A stretch of DNA of 41,649 nt from Bacteroidales bacterium (GTDB taxonomy: Bacteria > Bacteroidota > Bacteroidia > Bacteroidales > UBA932). Positions 1 through 8,741 of the stretch are shown here, piece after piece; position 1 is the stretch's first letter; each line of letters opens with the position of its first letter. Below the pieces are notes generated by a model that was not told the origin of the DNA, did not search any database, and was given only the letters and a program-made list of their open reading frames with translations. Location of the stretch: the NCBI GenBank assembly GCA_016287075.1, contig JAEEVC010000023.1:1-41649 (forward strand). The letters are read 5' to 3'. Both the position numbers and the translations under genes were made by a program.

Positions 1-2
1 CG

Positions 3-629
3 GGGCTCGCGTCGCTCCGGCGGGCCGGCGCCGCCGCCCGCGAGGCTGAAGCGGCCCGCATGCGGAGCGGCCTGCTACTCCTCCTGCTGGTTGCGATCCT
101 TGCTACGCTGATTCTCTATTTCTGGGCGCGGAAGTCCCAGATTGACAAGCAACTCGCGGAAGAAAAGGCGGAAAACGACCGCCTGATGGCCGTGGCGGAG
201 GACCTGCAGGCCCGCCTGTCGCGGAAGGCCGCCGCGCCGCTCGGCGGGCGGGACGTGCTGGACCGTCTTTGCGAGCAGTATTACGTCTATGAGGGAACGG
301 ACAATCTCCAGCCGAAGATCCTGAAGGAAGTCCGGAGCCTCGTCGAGGGGCTGCGCCGCGACCCGAAGGTCCAGAAGGACCTCGAGCGCGCGCTCGACGA
401 GTCGGCCGACGGCGTGATGACCCGCCTGCGTGCCGCCTTCCCGAAATGGAAGGAAGAAGATTTTCTGCTGTACTGTTTCACGGCCTCCGGCTTCTCCTCG
501 ACCACCATCGCTGCCCTCCTGGAGAAGGACAAACCCTACGTGTACAACCGCCTCTACCGGCTCAAGGGCCGCATCGCCCAGGCAGGCGGACCGGAGGCGG
601 AAATCTTCCTCTCTGCGCTCGAAAAATAG
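3..629 (+). CDS. Membrane-anchored HTH regulator, C-terminal part (5' end outside window)
   Basis: The reading frame is open to the left edge, so the gene very probably starts upstream; the ATG at 60 is only an internal methionine. Visible in order: a short charged segment, one strongly hydrophobic transmembrane helix just after the ATG (GLLLLLLVAILATLILYFW), a coiled-coil stretch rich in K, E and Q, and a C-terminal region (last ~60 residues, around FPKWKEEDFLLYCF and LLEKDKPYVYNRLYRLK) that looks like a LuxR-like helix-turn-helix. This layout matches Bacteroidales regulators with N-terminal periplasmic TPRs, one membrane helix and a cytoplasmic DNA-binding end; the TPR part would lie outside the window. 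Target genes are unknown. The role is inferred from architecture. Confidence 0.65.
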   Translation, partial: GLASLRRAGAAAREAEAARMRSGLLLLLLVAILATLILYFWARKSQIDKQLAEEKAENDRLMAVAEDLQARLSRKAAAPLGGRDVLDRLCEQYYVYEGTDNLQPKILKEVRSLVEGLRRDPKVQKDLERALDESADGVMTRLRAAFPKWKEEDFLLYCFTASGFSSTTIAALLEKDKPYVYNRLYRLKGRIAQAGGPEAEIFLSALEK

Positions 630-722
630 GGGCTGCGAGTTTTTTGCCGGCGGCTATCGTTGGAAACTACTGATTGTTAATATTTTATGAAAAACGCGTG
701 CGAGATTTGTCCGGCGCGTTTC

Positions 723-754
723 TTTGGTGTTGCGGAAAAGTCGCCGTACCTTTG
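723..754 (+). promoter_or_regulatory. Bacteroidetes-type promoter of the TonB gene
   Basis: TTTG (723-726) and TACCTTTG (747-754) are separated by 20 bp, matching the -33 TTTG / -7 TAnnTTTG pattern of Bacteroidetes sigma-ABfr promoters. The start codon lies 33 bp downstream. Confidence 0.65.
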
Positions 755-786
755 TATCGTAAAAGTTTATCTAAAAACCGCACGTT

Positions 787-1479
787 ATGGAAATCAAGAA
801 GAGCGAGAAAGCCAGCCTTGAAAACAAGAAGCTGCTTTTCACCGAGATCGGTCTCGTCGCCGCCCTCCTCGTCACCTGGGGTGCTTTCGAGTACTCCTCC
901 AAGGATGCGCAGGTAGCGGTCCTCGAGGACACGACCCAGATCGACGACGTCGAAGAAATCGTCGCCCTGCAGCAGGAGACCCCTCCGCCGCCGCCCGAGG
1001 CCCCGAACATCCCGGTCCTTTCCGACCAGATCGACATCGTCGATGACGAAATCAAGGTCGATGACCTGTTCGTCTCCCTGGAAGACGACGCCAACACCGG
1101 TGTCGAAATCATGGACTACCGCGAAGAGGAAGTCCAGGAAGAGGAAGTGGAGGAGGAAGCCATTCCGTTCCAGCTCGTTGAGGAGAAGCCGTCCTTCAAC
1201 GGCGGCGATGCCAACGAGTTCTCGAAGTGGGTCAACTCCAAGCTCGTCTATCCGGAAATCGCCAAGGAAAACGGTGTCCAGGGCCGCGTTACCCTCCAGT
1301 TCACCGTGGAGGCGGACGGACGTGTGACCAACGTCAAGGTGCTCCGCGGCGTCGATGACTCCCTGGACAAGGAGGCCGTCCGCGTCGTTTCCAGTTCCCC
1401 GAAGTGGAAACCCGGCAAGCAGCGTGACCGCGCCGTCAAGGTTACCTACACCTTCCCGGTGATCTTCCAGCTCCGCTAA
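787..1479 (+). CDS. tonB: Energy transducer TonB
   Basis: A 230-residue TonB-family protein, which couples the inner-membrane proton-motive force (through ExbB/ExbD) to outer-membrane TonB-dependent receptors. The N-terminus has one membrane helix (about residues 14-36), followed by an acidic, proline-containing periplasmic linker (PPPPPEAP near residue 62 and an EEEVQEEEVEEE-like stretch near 115). The C-terminal ~80 residues form the TonB_C fold (YPEIAKENGVQGRVTLQF, then DGRVTNVKVLRG, then KWKPGKQRDRAVKVTYTFPV). It is monocistronic, with its own promoter and a strong terminator at 1501-1531. The convergent operon downstream contains a TonB-dependent receptor that could be a client; the genome probably has several TonB paralogues, so the pairing is inference. 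Confidence 0.9.
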   Translation: MEIKKSEKASLENKKLLFTEIGLVAALLVTWGAFEYSSKDAQVAVLEDTTQIDDVEEIVALQQETPPPPPEAPNIPVLSDQIDIVDDEIKVDDLFVSLEDDANTGVEIMDYREEEVQEEEVEEEAIPFQLVEEKPSFNGGDANEFSKWVNSKLVYPEIAKENGVQGRVTLQFTVEADGRVTNVKVLRGVDDSLDKEAVRVVSSSPKWKPGKQRDRAVKVTYTFPVIFQLR

Positions 1480-1500
1480 AGCGGCGGAAGGAAAAGAAAA

Positions 1501-1531
1501 AAGAGGGGGACCAACCTGGTCCCCCTCTTTT
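1501..1531. terminator. Bidirectional rho-independent terminator
   Basis: Perfect 13-bp stem (1501-1513 with 1517-1529), 3-nt loop ACC. It is flanked by A-rich sequence on the left and TTTT on the right, so it can stop tonB from the left and the minus-strand lipoprotein operon from the right. Confidence 0.85.
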
Positions 1532-1551
1532 GGGCTGTCGCGGCGGAGCCG

Positions 1552-3120
1552 CTACTCCGCGTTGCGGACGCAGCGGACTTCCACACCGTTCGTGATGTTG
1601 TTGAAAGTGACGTTCAGCTTGCCTTCCTTATAGGTGGCGGTGAAGGCGGACATCAGGGCGAAGAACTGGGTCACGCTGTTGCCCGTCGAGGAAAGCATGT
1701 AGTTCATCTTCGGCCTGCCGAGATAGGCCTCGACGGAGCAGTCGGAGGCGCTGGTGATCAGCTTGTTGTAGGAGCCGGTCGCCGTTGCGGAAGCCTTGAT
1801 CATGGTGCCGATGAACGCATAGTTGAAGCCGTCCGCATCGAGGGCCGTGATCCTGGCGCCATTGTAGACGGCGTCATAATAGGCGGCGTCTTCCTTCACG
1901 ATGGCGGCCGATTCGCCTGCGCCCTTGTTGCTCTGGCCGACCAGGTCGATGAACTCGGACCGCGTCGGGATGTGCCAGCCGGCCGGGCAGAGGCCCTGCG
2001 CGCCTTCGAAGCTGTTGTAATTGTCGGCCGTAATCGCAGCGCCGAAGACCGTGGCGACGTCATAGAGGTAGCCGTTGGCGCCGTCGGTCGCCGGGGTGAT
2101 GTTCGTCCCGTCGGAGGAATAGGTGTACCAGATGCCGTTGCCGTCGTTCGGGTCGCTCGAGGGCTGCTTCCCTGCCGGGAGGAAGGCGAGCGGCTGGGCC
2201 ATCCACCACTTGCCGTCTTTCAGTTTGACCACGTTGTAGCGGACATTGTCATAGGAGAAATAGCCATCGGAGAGGTGCTCTTCGAAGGCGATTTCCTGCG
2301 GCTCATCGCCTTCGGGGGCGAGTTCCCCGCCGTCATCCCAGTTGGAGATTTCGCCCGAGAGGACGATCTGGATGTCCTCCGGGTTGACGATGACATTGGC
2401 CGTGTACTGCTTGCCGGCGACGAGGGTCGCTTCGGCGAGTTTCTGCTGGAGCGTCTTGCTGCCGGTCGTCGCGGCGATGGTCAGTGCGACCGTCTGGGCG
2501 GGAAGGATCACATACCAGGCGTTGGCGCCCTTCCAGGCCTTGATGTCGACCGGGGCGGCGGAAGCATCGACGCTCGCCGTCAGGTCGTCGGCGATGAGGG
2601 CGGTCGGGATGGCGCCCTTGACCGTGAAGGCGTCAATGGCGGCGCCGTAGTTGTTGGTCACGTTCAGGACGAGGCGGGCGAGCCGGTGCTTGAAGACCAT
2701 CGTGACCTCGGCCGGCGTCGGAACGACGTTCTCCTTGACGGCGGAGATGAAATCGGAGGAGGAGAGCCCTGCGGACTGGTCTGCGGCGACCGTGAAGGAG
2801 GCCGGCTTCGTCGCGGCATAAGGATAATAGGCAGCGAAGGTCGCCTCGTCGCCACCCTCCGCGTACCAGGTCAGGTCGCCCTTGAAGGCGGCGCCGTCAT
2901 AAGTGAGGCGGGCATTGTCGGCATGGACGCCGGCGGCGCGGGACACGGTGAGGCCGATAGCGTCGCCGTTTTCAAAGTTGGTCTCCGTCGCCCGGGTGAT
3001 GACCGGTTCGACGACGATGGCTGCATCGGAATAATCCGGGGCCTTTTCGGGGAGCTTGTTGCAGGCGGCGAAGGCAAGGAGCGCCAGGCCGGAGAGGAGA
3101 AGGATCTTTTTCATTTGCAT
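1552..3120 (-). CDS. Fimbrillin (Mfa-like) lipoprotein with FISUMP C-terminal domain
   Basis: A 522-residue surface lipoprotein. The start is a lipoprotein signal with lipobox LAFAAC, so the mature protein would be acylated at that cysteine. Residues ~30-260 match the Mfa/fimbrillin-associated pattern (TRATETNFENGDAIGLTV near the start, later TFAAYYPYA and VTMVFKHRLARLVLNVT). The C-terminal half has hallmarks of the Fibrobacter succinogenes major paralogous (FISUMP) domain: DGKWWMAQPL, LYDVATVFG, GLCPAGWHIPTRSEFIDLVG and the terminal VEVRCVRN. A second ATG at 3114 (MKKILL) is an equally plausible start. It lies 21 bp after the DUF6850-type gene and is the last member of the minus-strand operon. 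Likely a cell-surface adhesin or surface-layer component; ligand unknown. Confidence 0.8.
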   Translation of the reverse strand: MQMKKILLLSGLALLAFAACNKLPEKAPDYSDAAIVVEPVITRATETNFENGDAIGLTVSRAAGVHADNARLTYDGAAFKGDLTWYAEGGDEATFAAYYPYAATKPASFTVAADQSAGLSSSDFISAVKENVVPTPAEVTMVFKHRLARLVLNVTNNYGAAIDAFTVKGAIPTALIADDLTASVDASAAPVDIKAWKGANAWYVILPAQTVALTIAATTGSKTLQQKLAEATLVAGKQYTANVIVNPEDIQIVLSGEISNWDDGGELAPEGDEPQEIAFEEHLSDGYFSYDNVRYNVVKLKDGKWWMAQPLAFLPAGKQPSSDPNDGNGIWYTYSSDGTNITPATDGANGYLYDVATVFGAAITADNYNSFEGAQGLCPAGWHIPTRSEFIDLVGQSNKGAGESAAIVKEDAAYYDAVYNGARITALDADGFNYAFIGTMIKASATATGSYNKLITSASDCSVEAYLGRPKMNYMLSSTGNSVTQFFALMSAFTATYKEGKLNVTFNNITNGVEVRCVRNAE

Positions 3121-3141
3121 TATTTGTTAAGATGTTGTGTG

Positions 3142-4623
3142 TCAAAAGCCATAGCCCAGCCGGAGGGCGGTGGAGAAGCGGTCGTTCCCTGGCAGGAAGG
3201 TCAGGTTGAAGCCGTGGAGCCAGTCGCCTTCCGCGGTCAGCGAGAGGCCGGGGACGGCGCGGAAGCGCCAGGTCGCCCGGAGCCCGGCGCCGCAGCGGGT
3301 TGCCGTCATGTATTCCATCTTCCGGTCCCAGTCGCCCTGGAGGCGGAAAGGCTGGACGGGCGCATCTTCACGGACCTCGCCGAGCCCTTTTTCTTTCATG
3401 CTACCGGCGCCGAACCGGAGGTCGAGCGCAAGGTCCAGGCGGCCTGCCGTCATGCCGGCTTGCAGCAGGGCCGACCCCATCATGAGGTCCAGCCGGTTGT
3501 CATAAGGATAGAGGAGGTAGGATTCCTCGGTCCATGCGGTGCCGGAGAGCGTGGCCTTCAGGCGGCGGAAGAAGCCCTCCCGGAAGAAGAGCCCGTAGGA
3601 GAGGTCCATGTTTCCGTGGATCCGGTGCGAGACCTTGTTGAAGGCATGGACGACCGGGGTGGTAATGCCCCCTTCCGTCACTTTCTCCAGGACGGATTCT
3701 TCGAGTTGGTCCGTCTCGATGCGGAAGCGGAGGCCCCAGCGGCCCGTGGCGCGGCCCGCGCGGTAACTTCCTCCGACTTCGTCCAGGAAGACGAAACCGG
3801 GATAACGGAACCAGGTGTATCCCTTCTCCCCGACGGTACCATGCTTCCAGAGCAGTTCCATCCTGCCAGTAAACGGCTGTGTATCAATTAGGTAGGCGAA
3901 ACCATGGCTGTACTCGCGGATTGGGAGCAGGCCGACGCCGGCCTCGTCGAGGTGGATGCCGTCGCCGTCCCAGACCTGATAGGAGCCATACCGGAGCCCC
4001 TTGTCGAGGAAGGCGTAGTAGGAAGCGTCCGTCGCGCTGCCAACCTGTTCGGCGTCAATCGTTTCCGCTTTCTTGCAGAAGATATAGGAGAGGGAGAGGA
4101 CGTCGTTCCGGTTTCCGAGCCGCAGGGCGAGGGTCGGTTCGGCCCGGAGGTCCGTCCCGTAGCTCGTGTGGCGGATGTCCTTGCGTTTGGCGTAGTTGGC
4201 CGCCTGGTAGGCGACCTTCCCGCCGAGCAGCCAGTCCTCGCCGGGTTCGGTGACGAGGCCGCCGCCGAGGGAGTAGGTCTGCCGGGTCTTGTCGCCGGGC
4301 GTAAACTCCAGGACATCAATCGGATAGTACCCCGGATAGAGGAACATCGAGGTGAACATGTCCTTGCCCTCGACCTGCTCGAAGCCGAAGGAGCCGGTCC
4401 AGGAGGTGCGGTCGCCGTGGCGGGTTCCCTTCGCTTTCGCGCCGGCCTTCCAGAGGGAACTGGCGGCAAAGCCCGGGCGGAAGCCGCCGGTCTCGTAGCC
4501 GCCGTAGATTTCGGCGGAGCCGCCGGCGGGCGCATCGGCCGTGCGGATCTTTGCGATCTCCTGCGCTCCGGCCGTGAGGGACAGGAAGACGCTAACGGCG
4601 CAGGGTAGGAGCTTCGCTTTCAT
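3142..4623 (-). CDS. DUF6850-type outer-membrane beta-barrel protein
   Basis: 493 residues from the ATG at 4623. That start gives a clean signal peptide (MKAKLLPCAVSVFLSLTAGAQ); the open frame extends upstream to 4779, but the extra residues are arginine-rich, non-secretory and antisense-like. The mature protein is full of alternating aromatic/polar segments and short glycine turns, and ends in an aromatic (RLGYGF), as expected for a porin-like outer-membrane barrel. The name rests on resemblance to Bacteroidetes proteins found next to DUF4876 lipoproteins and a TonB-dependent receptor, exactly the arrangement seen here. It overlaps the end of the upstream lipoprotein gene by 32 bp, suggesting translational coupling. 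No substrate can be deduced. Confidence 0.7.
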   Translation of the reverse strand: MKAKLLPCAVSVFLSLTAGAQEIAKIRTADAPAGGSAEIYGGYETGGFRPGFAASSLWKAGAKAKGTRHGDRTSWTGSFGFEQVEGKDMFTSMFLYPGYYPIDVLEFTPGDKTRQTYSLGGGLVTEPGEDWLLGGKVAYQAANYAKRKDIRHTSYGTDLRAEPTLALRLGNRNDVLSLSYIFCKKAETIDAEQVGSATDASYYAFLDKGLRYGSYQVWDGDGIHLDEAGVGLLPIREYSHGFAYLIDTQPFTGRMELLWKHGTVGEKGYTWFRYPGFVFLDEVGGSYRAGRATGRWGLRFRIETDQLEESVLEKVTEGGITTPVVHAFNKVSHRIHGNMDLSYGLFFREGFFRRLKATLSGTAWTEESYLLYPYDNRLDLMMGSALLQAGMTAGRLDLALDLRFGAGSMKEKGLGEVREDAPVQPFRLQGDWDRKMEYMTATRCGAGLRATWRFRAVPGLSLTAEGDWLHGFNLTFLPGNDRFSTALRLGYGF

Positions 4624-5812
4624 AGAAATCCGTGCTTGAATTGTTCGTATCCTGGAGAATCTCATAACCGGCTTCCCGCGACGCGTCCTCGTCCTTTTTC
4701 CGGACGACGGAACGGCTCTTGAAGACGTCGCTCTGGTACACAAAGCCCGCGTCCGCCTTCGGGGAAAGCCGTTTGGCATTGTTGGAAGAACGCCCGTCGA
4801 ACACCTCTACGGCATCGATGAGCCATGCGTACGGGACGATGACGGAGCGGTCCGCGCTGTTGCCGGCCGGGATGCGGACGGCGTCGGCCTGCAGGAGATA
4901 GTTCTCCATCGTGATGCCCCGGGACTTGAAGATGACGAAGGTCGGCGAGGACATCGAGATGGTGTTGGCGTTGGACTGGCCGGTCTTGATGAGGACCTCG
5001 AGAATATGGTCCTGGCGGACTTTGTCCCCCGGCGCGGGATGGTACAGGGGGTTCGGGAAGTAGGTCGGGTTGTAGCAGACGAAGCAGTCGCTGCGGTTGA
5101 GGTTGACCGAAAGCGGGTAGGCGGCGCTGTGGTCGATGGCGCCGCGGAGGGCGATGAGCGCGTCCTCGCCCGGCTGCAGGGGCCAGGTCCTGCCGTTTCC
5201 GGGGAACCGCCAGACGACCGTCACCACCGGGACGAAGTCCGGGAAGGTCAAATCGCCCGTCTCCGGGTCCCGGATGAGCCAGCTGTTGGTGCCGGTGGCG
5301 TTGTACGGCGACAGGGTGCCGAAGCAGAGGCTGTCCAGGTAGGCCGTCTCCGAATCGTTGTTGTGCAGGAGGACGTACTGGTCGCTCTGGTAGGTCCCTT
5401 CTTCCGGGGCCTTGCTGCAGCCGCCGACGTAGAGTTCCTTGATGACGATGCTGCCGGCCTCGGAGAGGTCGAGCGGGAGGTCGAGCGCGCGGTCTTCCGT
5501 CACGAGGACGCGGTCTTTCGACCCGTTGAGGAGAGTCTGGCCGGTCCGGGCGCTGAAGGAGACCCGGTACATGCCGGCGGGAAGGGCCATTTCGGCGATG
5601 CCGTCGCGATCGGTGTTGGCCTTGTACATGGCCCCCGTGGTCATTTCCTCCGCCTTGACCGTGCCGGATTCCGGCGTGGCGCCGGTAAAGGCGTCCGGAT
5701 AGACCGGCCGGACGGAAAGGTTCAGGAGGCTTCCCGGCCAGGGGTTCTTGTATTCTCCGCCGCAGCCGAGCAGGAGCAGTGCCGCGAGGGACAGGGTCAG
5801 GATCCGTTTCAT
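4592..5812 (-). CDS. DUF4876-type lipoprotein
   Basis: 406 residues from the ATG at 5812, giving a lipoprotein signal with lipobox LLLGC (Cys16). The open frame extends upstream to 6076, but that part lies inside the receptor gene and lacks secretory character. An N-terminal Ig/carboxypeptidase-regulatory-like fold follows (VTEDRALDLPLDLSEA and MALPAGMYRVSFSA-type strands), then IVIKELYVGGCSKAPEEGTYQSDQYV, a pattern typical of DUF4876 proteins. Its ATG overlaps the receptor TGA (ATGA at 5809-5812), so it is translationally coupled to the receptor. Probably an accessory surface or periplasm-facing lipoprotein of the receptor, analogous in position to SusD-like partners although not a SusD homologue. 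Substrate unknown. Confidence 0.75.
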   Translation of the reverse strand: MKRILTLSLAALLLLGCGGEYKNPWPGSLLNLSVRPVYPDAFTGATPESGTVKAEEMTTGAMYKANTDRDGIAEMALPAGMYRVSFSARTGQTLLNGSKDRVLVTEDRALDLPLDLSEAGSIVIKELYVGGCSKAPEEGTYQSDQYVLLHNNDSETAYLDSLCFGTLSPYNATGTNSWLIRDPETGDLTFPDFVPVVTVVWRFPGNGRTWPLQPGEDALIALRGAIDHSAAYPLSVNLNRSDCFVCYNPTYFPNPLYHPAPGDKVRQDHILEVLIKTGQSNANTISMSSPTFVIFKSRGITMENYLLQADAVRIPAGNSADRSVIVPYAWLIDAVEVFDGRSSNNAKRLSPKADAGFVYQSDVFKSRSVVRKKDEDASREAGYEILQDTNNSSTDFYESEAPTLRR

Positions 5813-8628
5813 AGCTTGATGCGGCAGGTGAGGCCGTAGTAGAAGGCCGGGGTGAACAAGGCGGAAACACCTGTGGCCCAGCTCTTCCGGTACGGACGGG
5901 CGTTCGTGAAATTGTTGGCGAAGAAGGAGAGGGACACATGGTCGCCGATCTCCTTGGTGAGGCTGACATTGGCGCTCAGGTAGGGGTTGTAACCATCGCG
6001 CGCGAAGGTATAGGCGTTGCCCGAGCGGAGGATGAGCCGCTGGAGGACCGGATCGGCGGCGGACGCGTCGGTCCACGCGTGTTCCACCCCGTCCAGGTCG
6101 ATATAGGCAATCGGACAGACGGCGGTGTAACTGTTTCCGTCATAGATATTTCCTCCCGTCGGAGCATAGGGATTCGCCGCCGCTTCCTCCGGGGAGGCGA
6201 CCGTGAAGGCGCGGGAGGAGCGGTTCTGCGCGCACCGCAGCAGCGTTGCCTCGATGCGGCAGGTCAGGATGAGCCGTACGGCCGGGATATGCGTGATGGC
6301 CGTCAGGTTGGCGTCCAGGTTGTCCATCCGGCGGCCGCCGGCGACCGAAGAGGTGCTGCCGGCATAGATGGCCGCATATTCATAGGACCGGTTCGGGAGG
6401 GAACTGTGCGACCATCCGGACGGATAATAGGCCGTCGGCAGTGTGTTCTCATATTCGGTCCGGGTATAGGCGGCATCGAGGCGGAGCCGGGTGTGCAGGA
6501 GCGGGATTTCCGGGAAATCGGCGGTCAGTTCCGCGCCCGTGCGGAGGATGTCCGCCCCGCCCCGCTGGTACCGGTTGCCGGCGAATGTCCGGTCCGCGAC
6601 GCGCACGCCCATCGGGGTGTAATATTCGTCCTCGCTGCCGCGGATGAACACGTTGCCGGTCTGGTGGTCGGTCACGATGGTCGGGTCGGCCGGGACGGAG
6701 AAGTCCGCCGGCAGCTGCAGGATGCTGTAGGAGAAGGGTTCATAGCGCAGCCCGAACTCATACGGGTCCTGTGTCCGGTTCCGGAAGCCGGCGAGGGAGA
6801 GCTTGAATCCCTTGAGGGAGAGGTCGATGCCGACCTCGGCGTTCCGGTTGCACTGCCAGCGGAGATCGGGATTATACGCCATGGTAAAGGGCTGGGTATA
6901 ATACAGATAGCTCGTCTTTCCGCCGTAGGAGAAACCGAAGGTCTGGATGTCCCGGTACTCCTGGCGGGGGAAGAGGACATAGAAGGAGGGCAGTTTCCGG
7001 GTGATGCCCCAGCCGCCGCGGAGCGAGACCGCGTCCGAGAGGTTCCAGCGGGCATTGAACCGCGGGGAGAGGGTGCGCAGGTTCCGGTAGGCCGTCCCGG
7101 CGAGGAAGGCCTGTTCGGAACGCAGGCCGGCGCTCACGTCCAGGCTCGTCTTCCCGAGGGGGACGGTCAGCTTCTCTTCCGCAAAGAGGGCCAGGTTGTG
7201 CAGGTAGGGATAGTCTGTGTAGGGGCGCGGACGGTAGCCGTTGGCCGCGAGGACGGGGTCTTCATAATACTCGCCGCGGCCGACATTCCCGTCCGCCTTC
7301 CACTGGACACCGGCCTTGAAAACACTCTTCGCGCGGCCGAAATGGTGAAGCCAGTCATATTTGAGCGAGGCGGCATAGTCCAGTTCCCGGGAGTCCGTGA
7401 TTCGGTCCGCATAGAAGGTCAGCGGGAGCGGGGTGGCCAGCCAGTAGCCTTCCTCCTCCGCATGGACGGCGGGTTGGGAGGAGGCGTATGAATTATAGAT
7501 GTGTTCATGGGTCCGCATATCGTGGTAATAGACGGAGCCCTCGAGGCTCAGGTTCGTGATCCAGGACCGGTTGATGAGCCAGGTGATCTTGGCATGCGGG
7601 GTGAGGAGGTTGTCATTTCCGCGGGAATATGCTTCCGAGAAAGCGTCGGGGTCGTCCTTGCTGTTCATGCCGCCGATGTTTCCCGTCAGGCCGGCCTCCA
7701 GCCGCAGGGTCCGGGCGAAGGTCCGGGCGAATTCCGCCGTGAATCCCCGCCGCGTGTAGGAGGTGTAGGGCGAGGTCAGTTTCTGCGTGGCGCGGGTCCA
7801 TTCCCCGCTGATGTTGAAGGAACCGCCCTTGAGGTCAATGCCCTTGGAAACGGCTGCGCTGTAGGTTCTCGGGTTGACGGAAAAGGTCAGGTTGACGGGC
7901 GAGCGGCCCTGTTTGGTCTTGACGCGGATCATCCCGCTCCCCAGGTCGCCGTATTCCGCGGAAGGGACGCCGGAGATGACCTCCACGGATTCGATGTTCT
8001 CCACCTGGAGGCTCCGCGTGTCGATGCCGGACAGGCCGCCGAAACTGGCGTTGTCGCCCATGCGGACACCGTTCACTTCCACGGCTGTGGCGAAGGCCGC
8101 ATTGCCGGCGCCCGACCCGCCGCCGCGCACGGACAGCTCCGTCGCGGTCGTGAGGTCGGGGTTGACGGTCTTGCCGCCCGGTAGCAGGGCGGTGATGTTC
8201 GACACGCCCGACAGCTGGAGATGGTCCAGGGCCTGACGGCCGATCGTCTGCGTCGTGTTGAGGTTCTCCTTCTGCAGTTCCGCCGTCACGACGGCCTCGT
8301 CGAGGGCCAGGTTCTGCTCATGCAGGACATAATCCTTCCGGACCCGTCCTCCCCGGATGGAAACGGTTTCCTTCAGCGGGACATAGCCCAGGCAGTCCAC
8401 TTCCAGCCGGTACGTCCCCTCCGGGATCCGGTCGAGGACGTAGGCGCCGTCTTTGCCGGTGCTGGTCCACAGGGCGCCGTCGTCCAGGCGGATGACAGCC
8501 CCCGGGACAGGGGTCTTTCCGTCCGCTTCCGTGACGCGCCCCGAAAGGGTCTGCCGTTCGCCTTTCCGCTGGGAAAAAGCGGCAAGCGGAAGCAGGAAAA
8601 GCAGGATGGCGCAGAGAATCTTTCTCAT
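5809..8628 (-). CDS. TonB-dependent receptor with carboxypeptidase-regulatory domain
   Basis: 939 residues. Signal peptide (MRKILCAILLFLLPLAAFSQ), CarboxypepD_reg-like domain (residues ~27-105, LSGRVTEADGKTPVPGAVIRL to YRLEVDCLGY), plug domain (~115-235, including VNGVRMGD, IESVEVISGVPSAEYGDLGSGMIRVKT) and a long beta-barrel ending in an aromatic-rich strand. The receptor imports a ligand across the outer membrane using TonB energy. It is first in a four-gene operon with the DUF4876-type lipoprotein, the DUF6850-type barrel and the Mfa/FISUMP lipoprotein. The absence of a SusD partner, sensor or enzyme gives no hint of a glycan, so the ligand (metal complex, peptide or other) stays open. The -7 box TATTTTTG on the minus strand at 8648-8655 fits the ATG at 8628. 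Confidence 0.92.
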   Translation of the reverse strand: MRKILCAILLFLLPLAAFSQRKGERQTLSGRVTEADGKTPVPGAVIRLDDGALWTSTGKDGAYVLDRIPEGTYRLEVDCLGYVPLKETVSIRGGRVRKDYVLHEQNLALDEAVVTAELQKENLNTTQTIGRQALDHLQLSGVSNITALLPGGKTVNPDLTTATELSVRGGGSGAGNAAFATAVEVNGVRMGDNASFGGLSGIDTRSLQVENIESVEVISGVPSAEYGDLGSGMIRVKTKQGRSPVNLTFSVNPRTYSAAVSKGIDLKGGSFNISGEWTRATQKLTSPYTSYTRRGFTAEFARTFARTLRLEAGLTGNIGGMNSKDDPDAFSEAYSRGNDNLLTPHAKITWLINRSWITNLSLEGSVYYHDMRTHEHIYNSYASSQPAVHAEEEGYWLATPLPLTFYADRITDSRELDYAASLKYDWLHHFGRAKSVFKAGVQWKADGNVGRGEYYEDPVLAANGYRPRPYTDYPYLHNLALFAEEKLTVPLGKTSLDVSAGLRSEQAFLAGTAYRNLRTLSPRFNARWNLSDAVSLRGGWGITRKLPSFYVLFPRQEYRDIQTFGFSYGGKTSYLYYTQPFTMAYNPDLRWQCNRNAEVGIDLSLKGFKLSLAGFRNRTQDPYEFGLRYEPFSYSILQLPADFSVPADPTIVTDHQTGNVFIRGSEDEYYTPMGVRVADRTFAGNRYQRGGADILRTGAELTADFPEIPLLHTRLRLDAAYTRTEYENTLPTAYYPSGWSHSSLPNRSYEYAAIYAGSTSSVAGGRRMDNLDANLTAITHIPAVRLILTCRIEATLLRCAQNRSSRAFTVASPEEAAANPYAPTGGNIYDGNSYTAVCPIAYIDLDGVEHAWTDASAADPVLQRLILRSGNAYTFARDGYNPYLSANVSLTKEIGDHVSLSFFANNFTNARPYRKSWATGVSALFTPAFYYGLTCRIKL

Positions 8629-8647
8629 AGGCGGAATCTTTCTTCTG

Positions 8648-8655
8648 CAAAAATA
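8648..8655 (-). promoter_or_regulatory. -7 box of the TonB-receptor operon
   Basis: On the minus strand it reads TATTTTTG, matching TAnnTTTG, 20 bp upstream of the receptor ATG. No convincing -33 TTTG is seen at the usual spacing. Confidence 0.5.
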
Positions 8656-8681
8656 CGATTTTTCTCGTTCTTACACATCCC

Positions 8682-8715
8682 AAAAAATAGGGATGGCCCC
8701 GGAAAGGACCATCCC
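8682..8715 (-). terminator. Terminator of secDF
   Basis: Read on the minus strand, GGGATGGTCC pairs with the facing arm (8690-8699) around a short loop with one C-A mismatch, and a run of T (complement of A at 8682-8687) follows. Confidence 0.75.
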
Positions 8716-8741
8716 TTGTGTAAAGATCTGTCGCTGAACCC

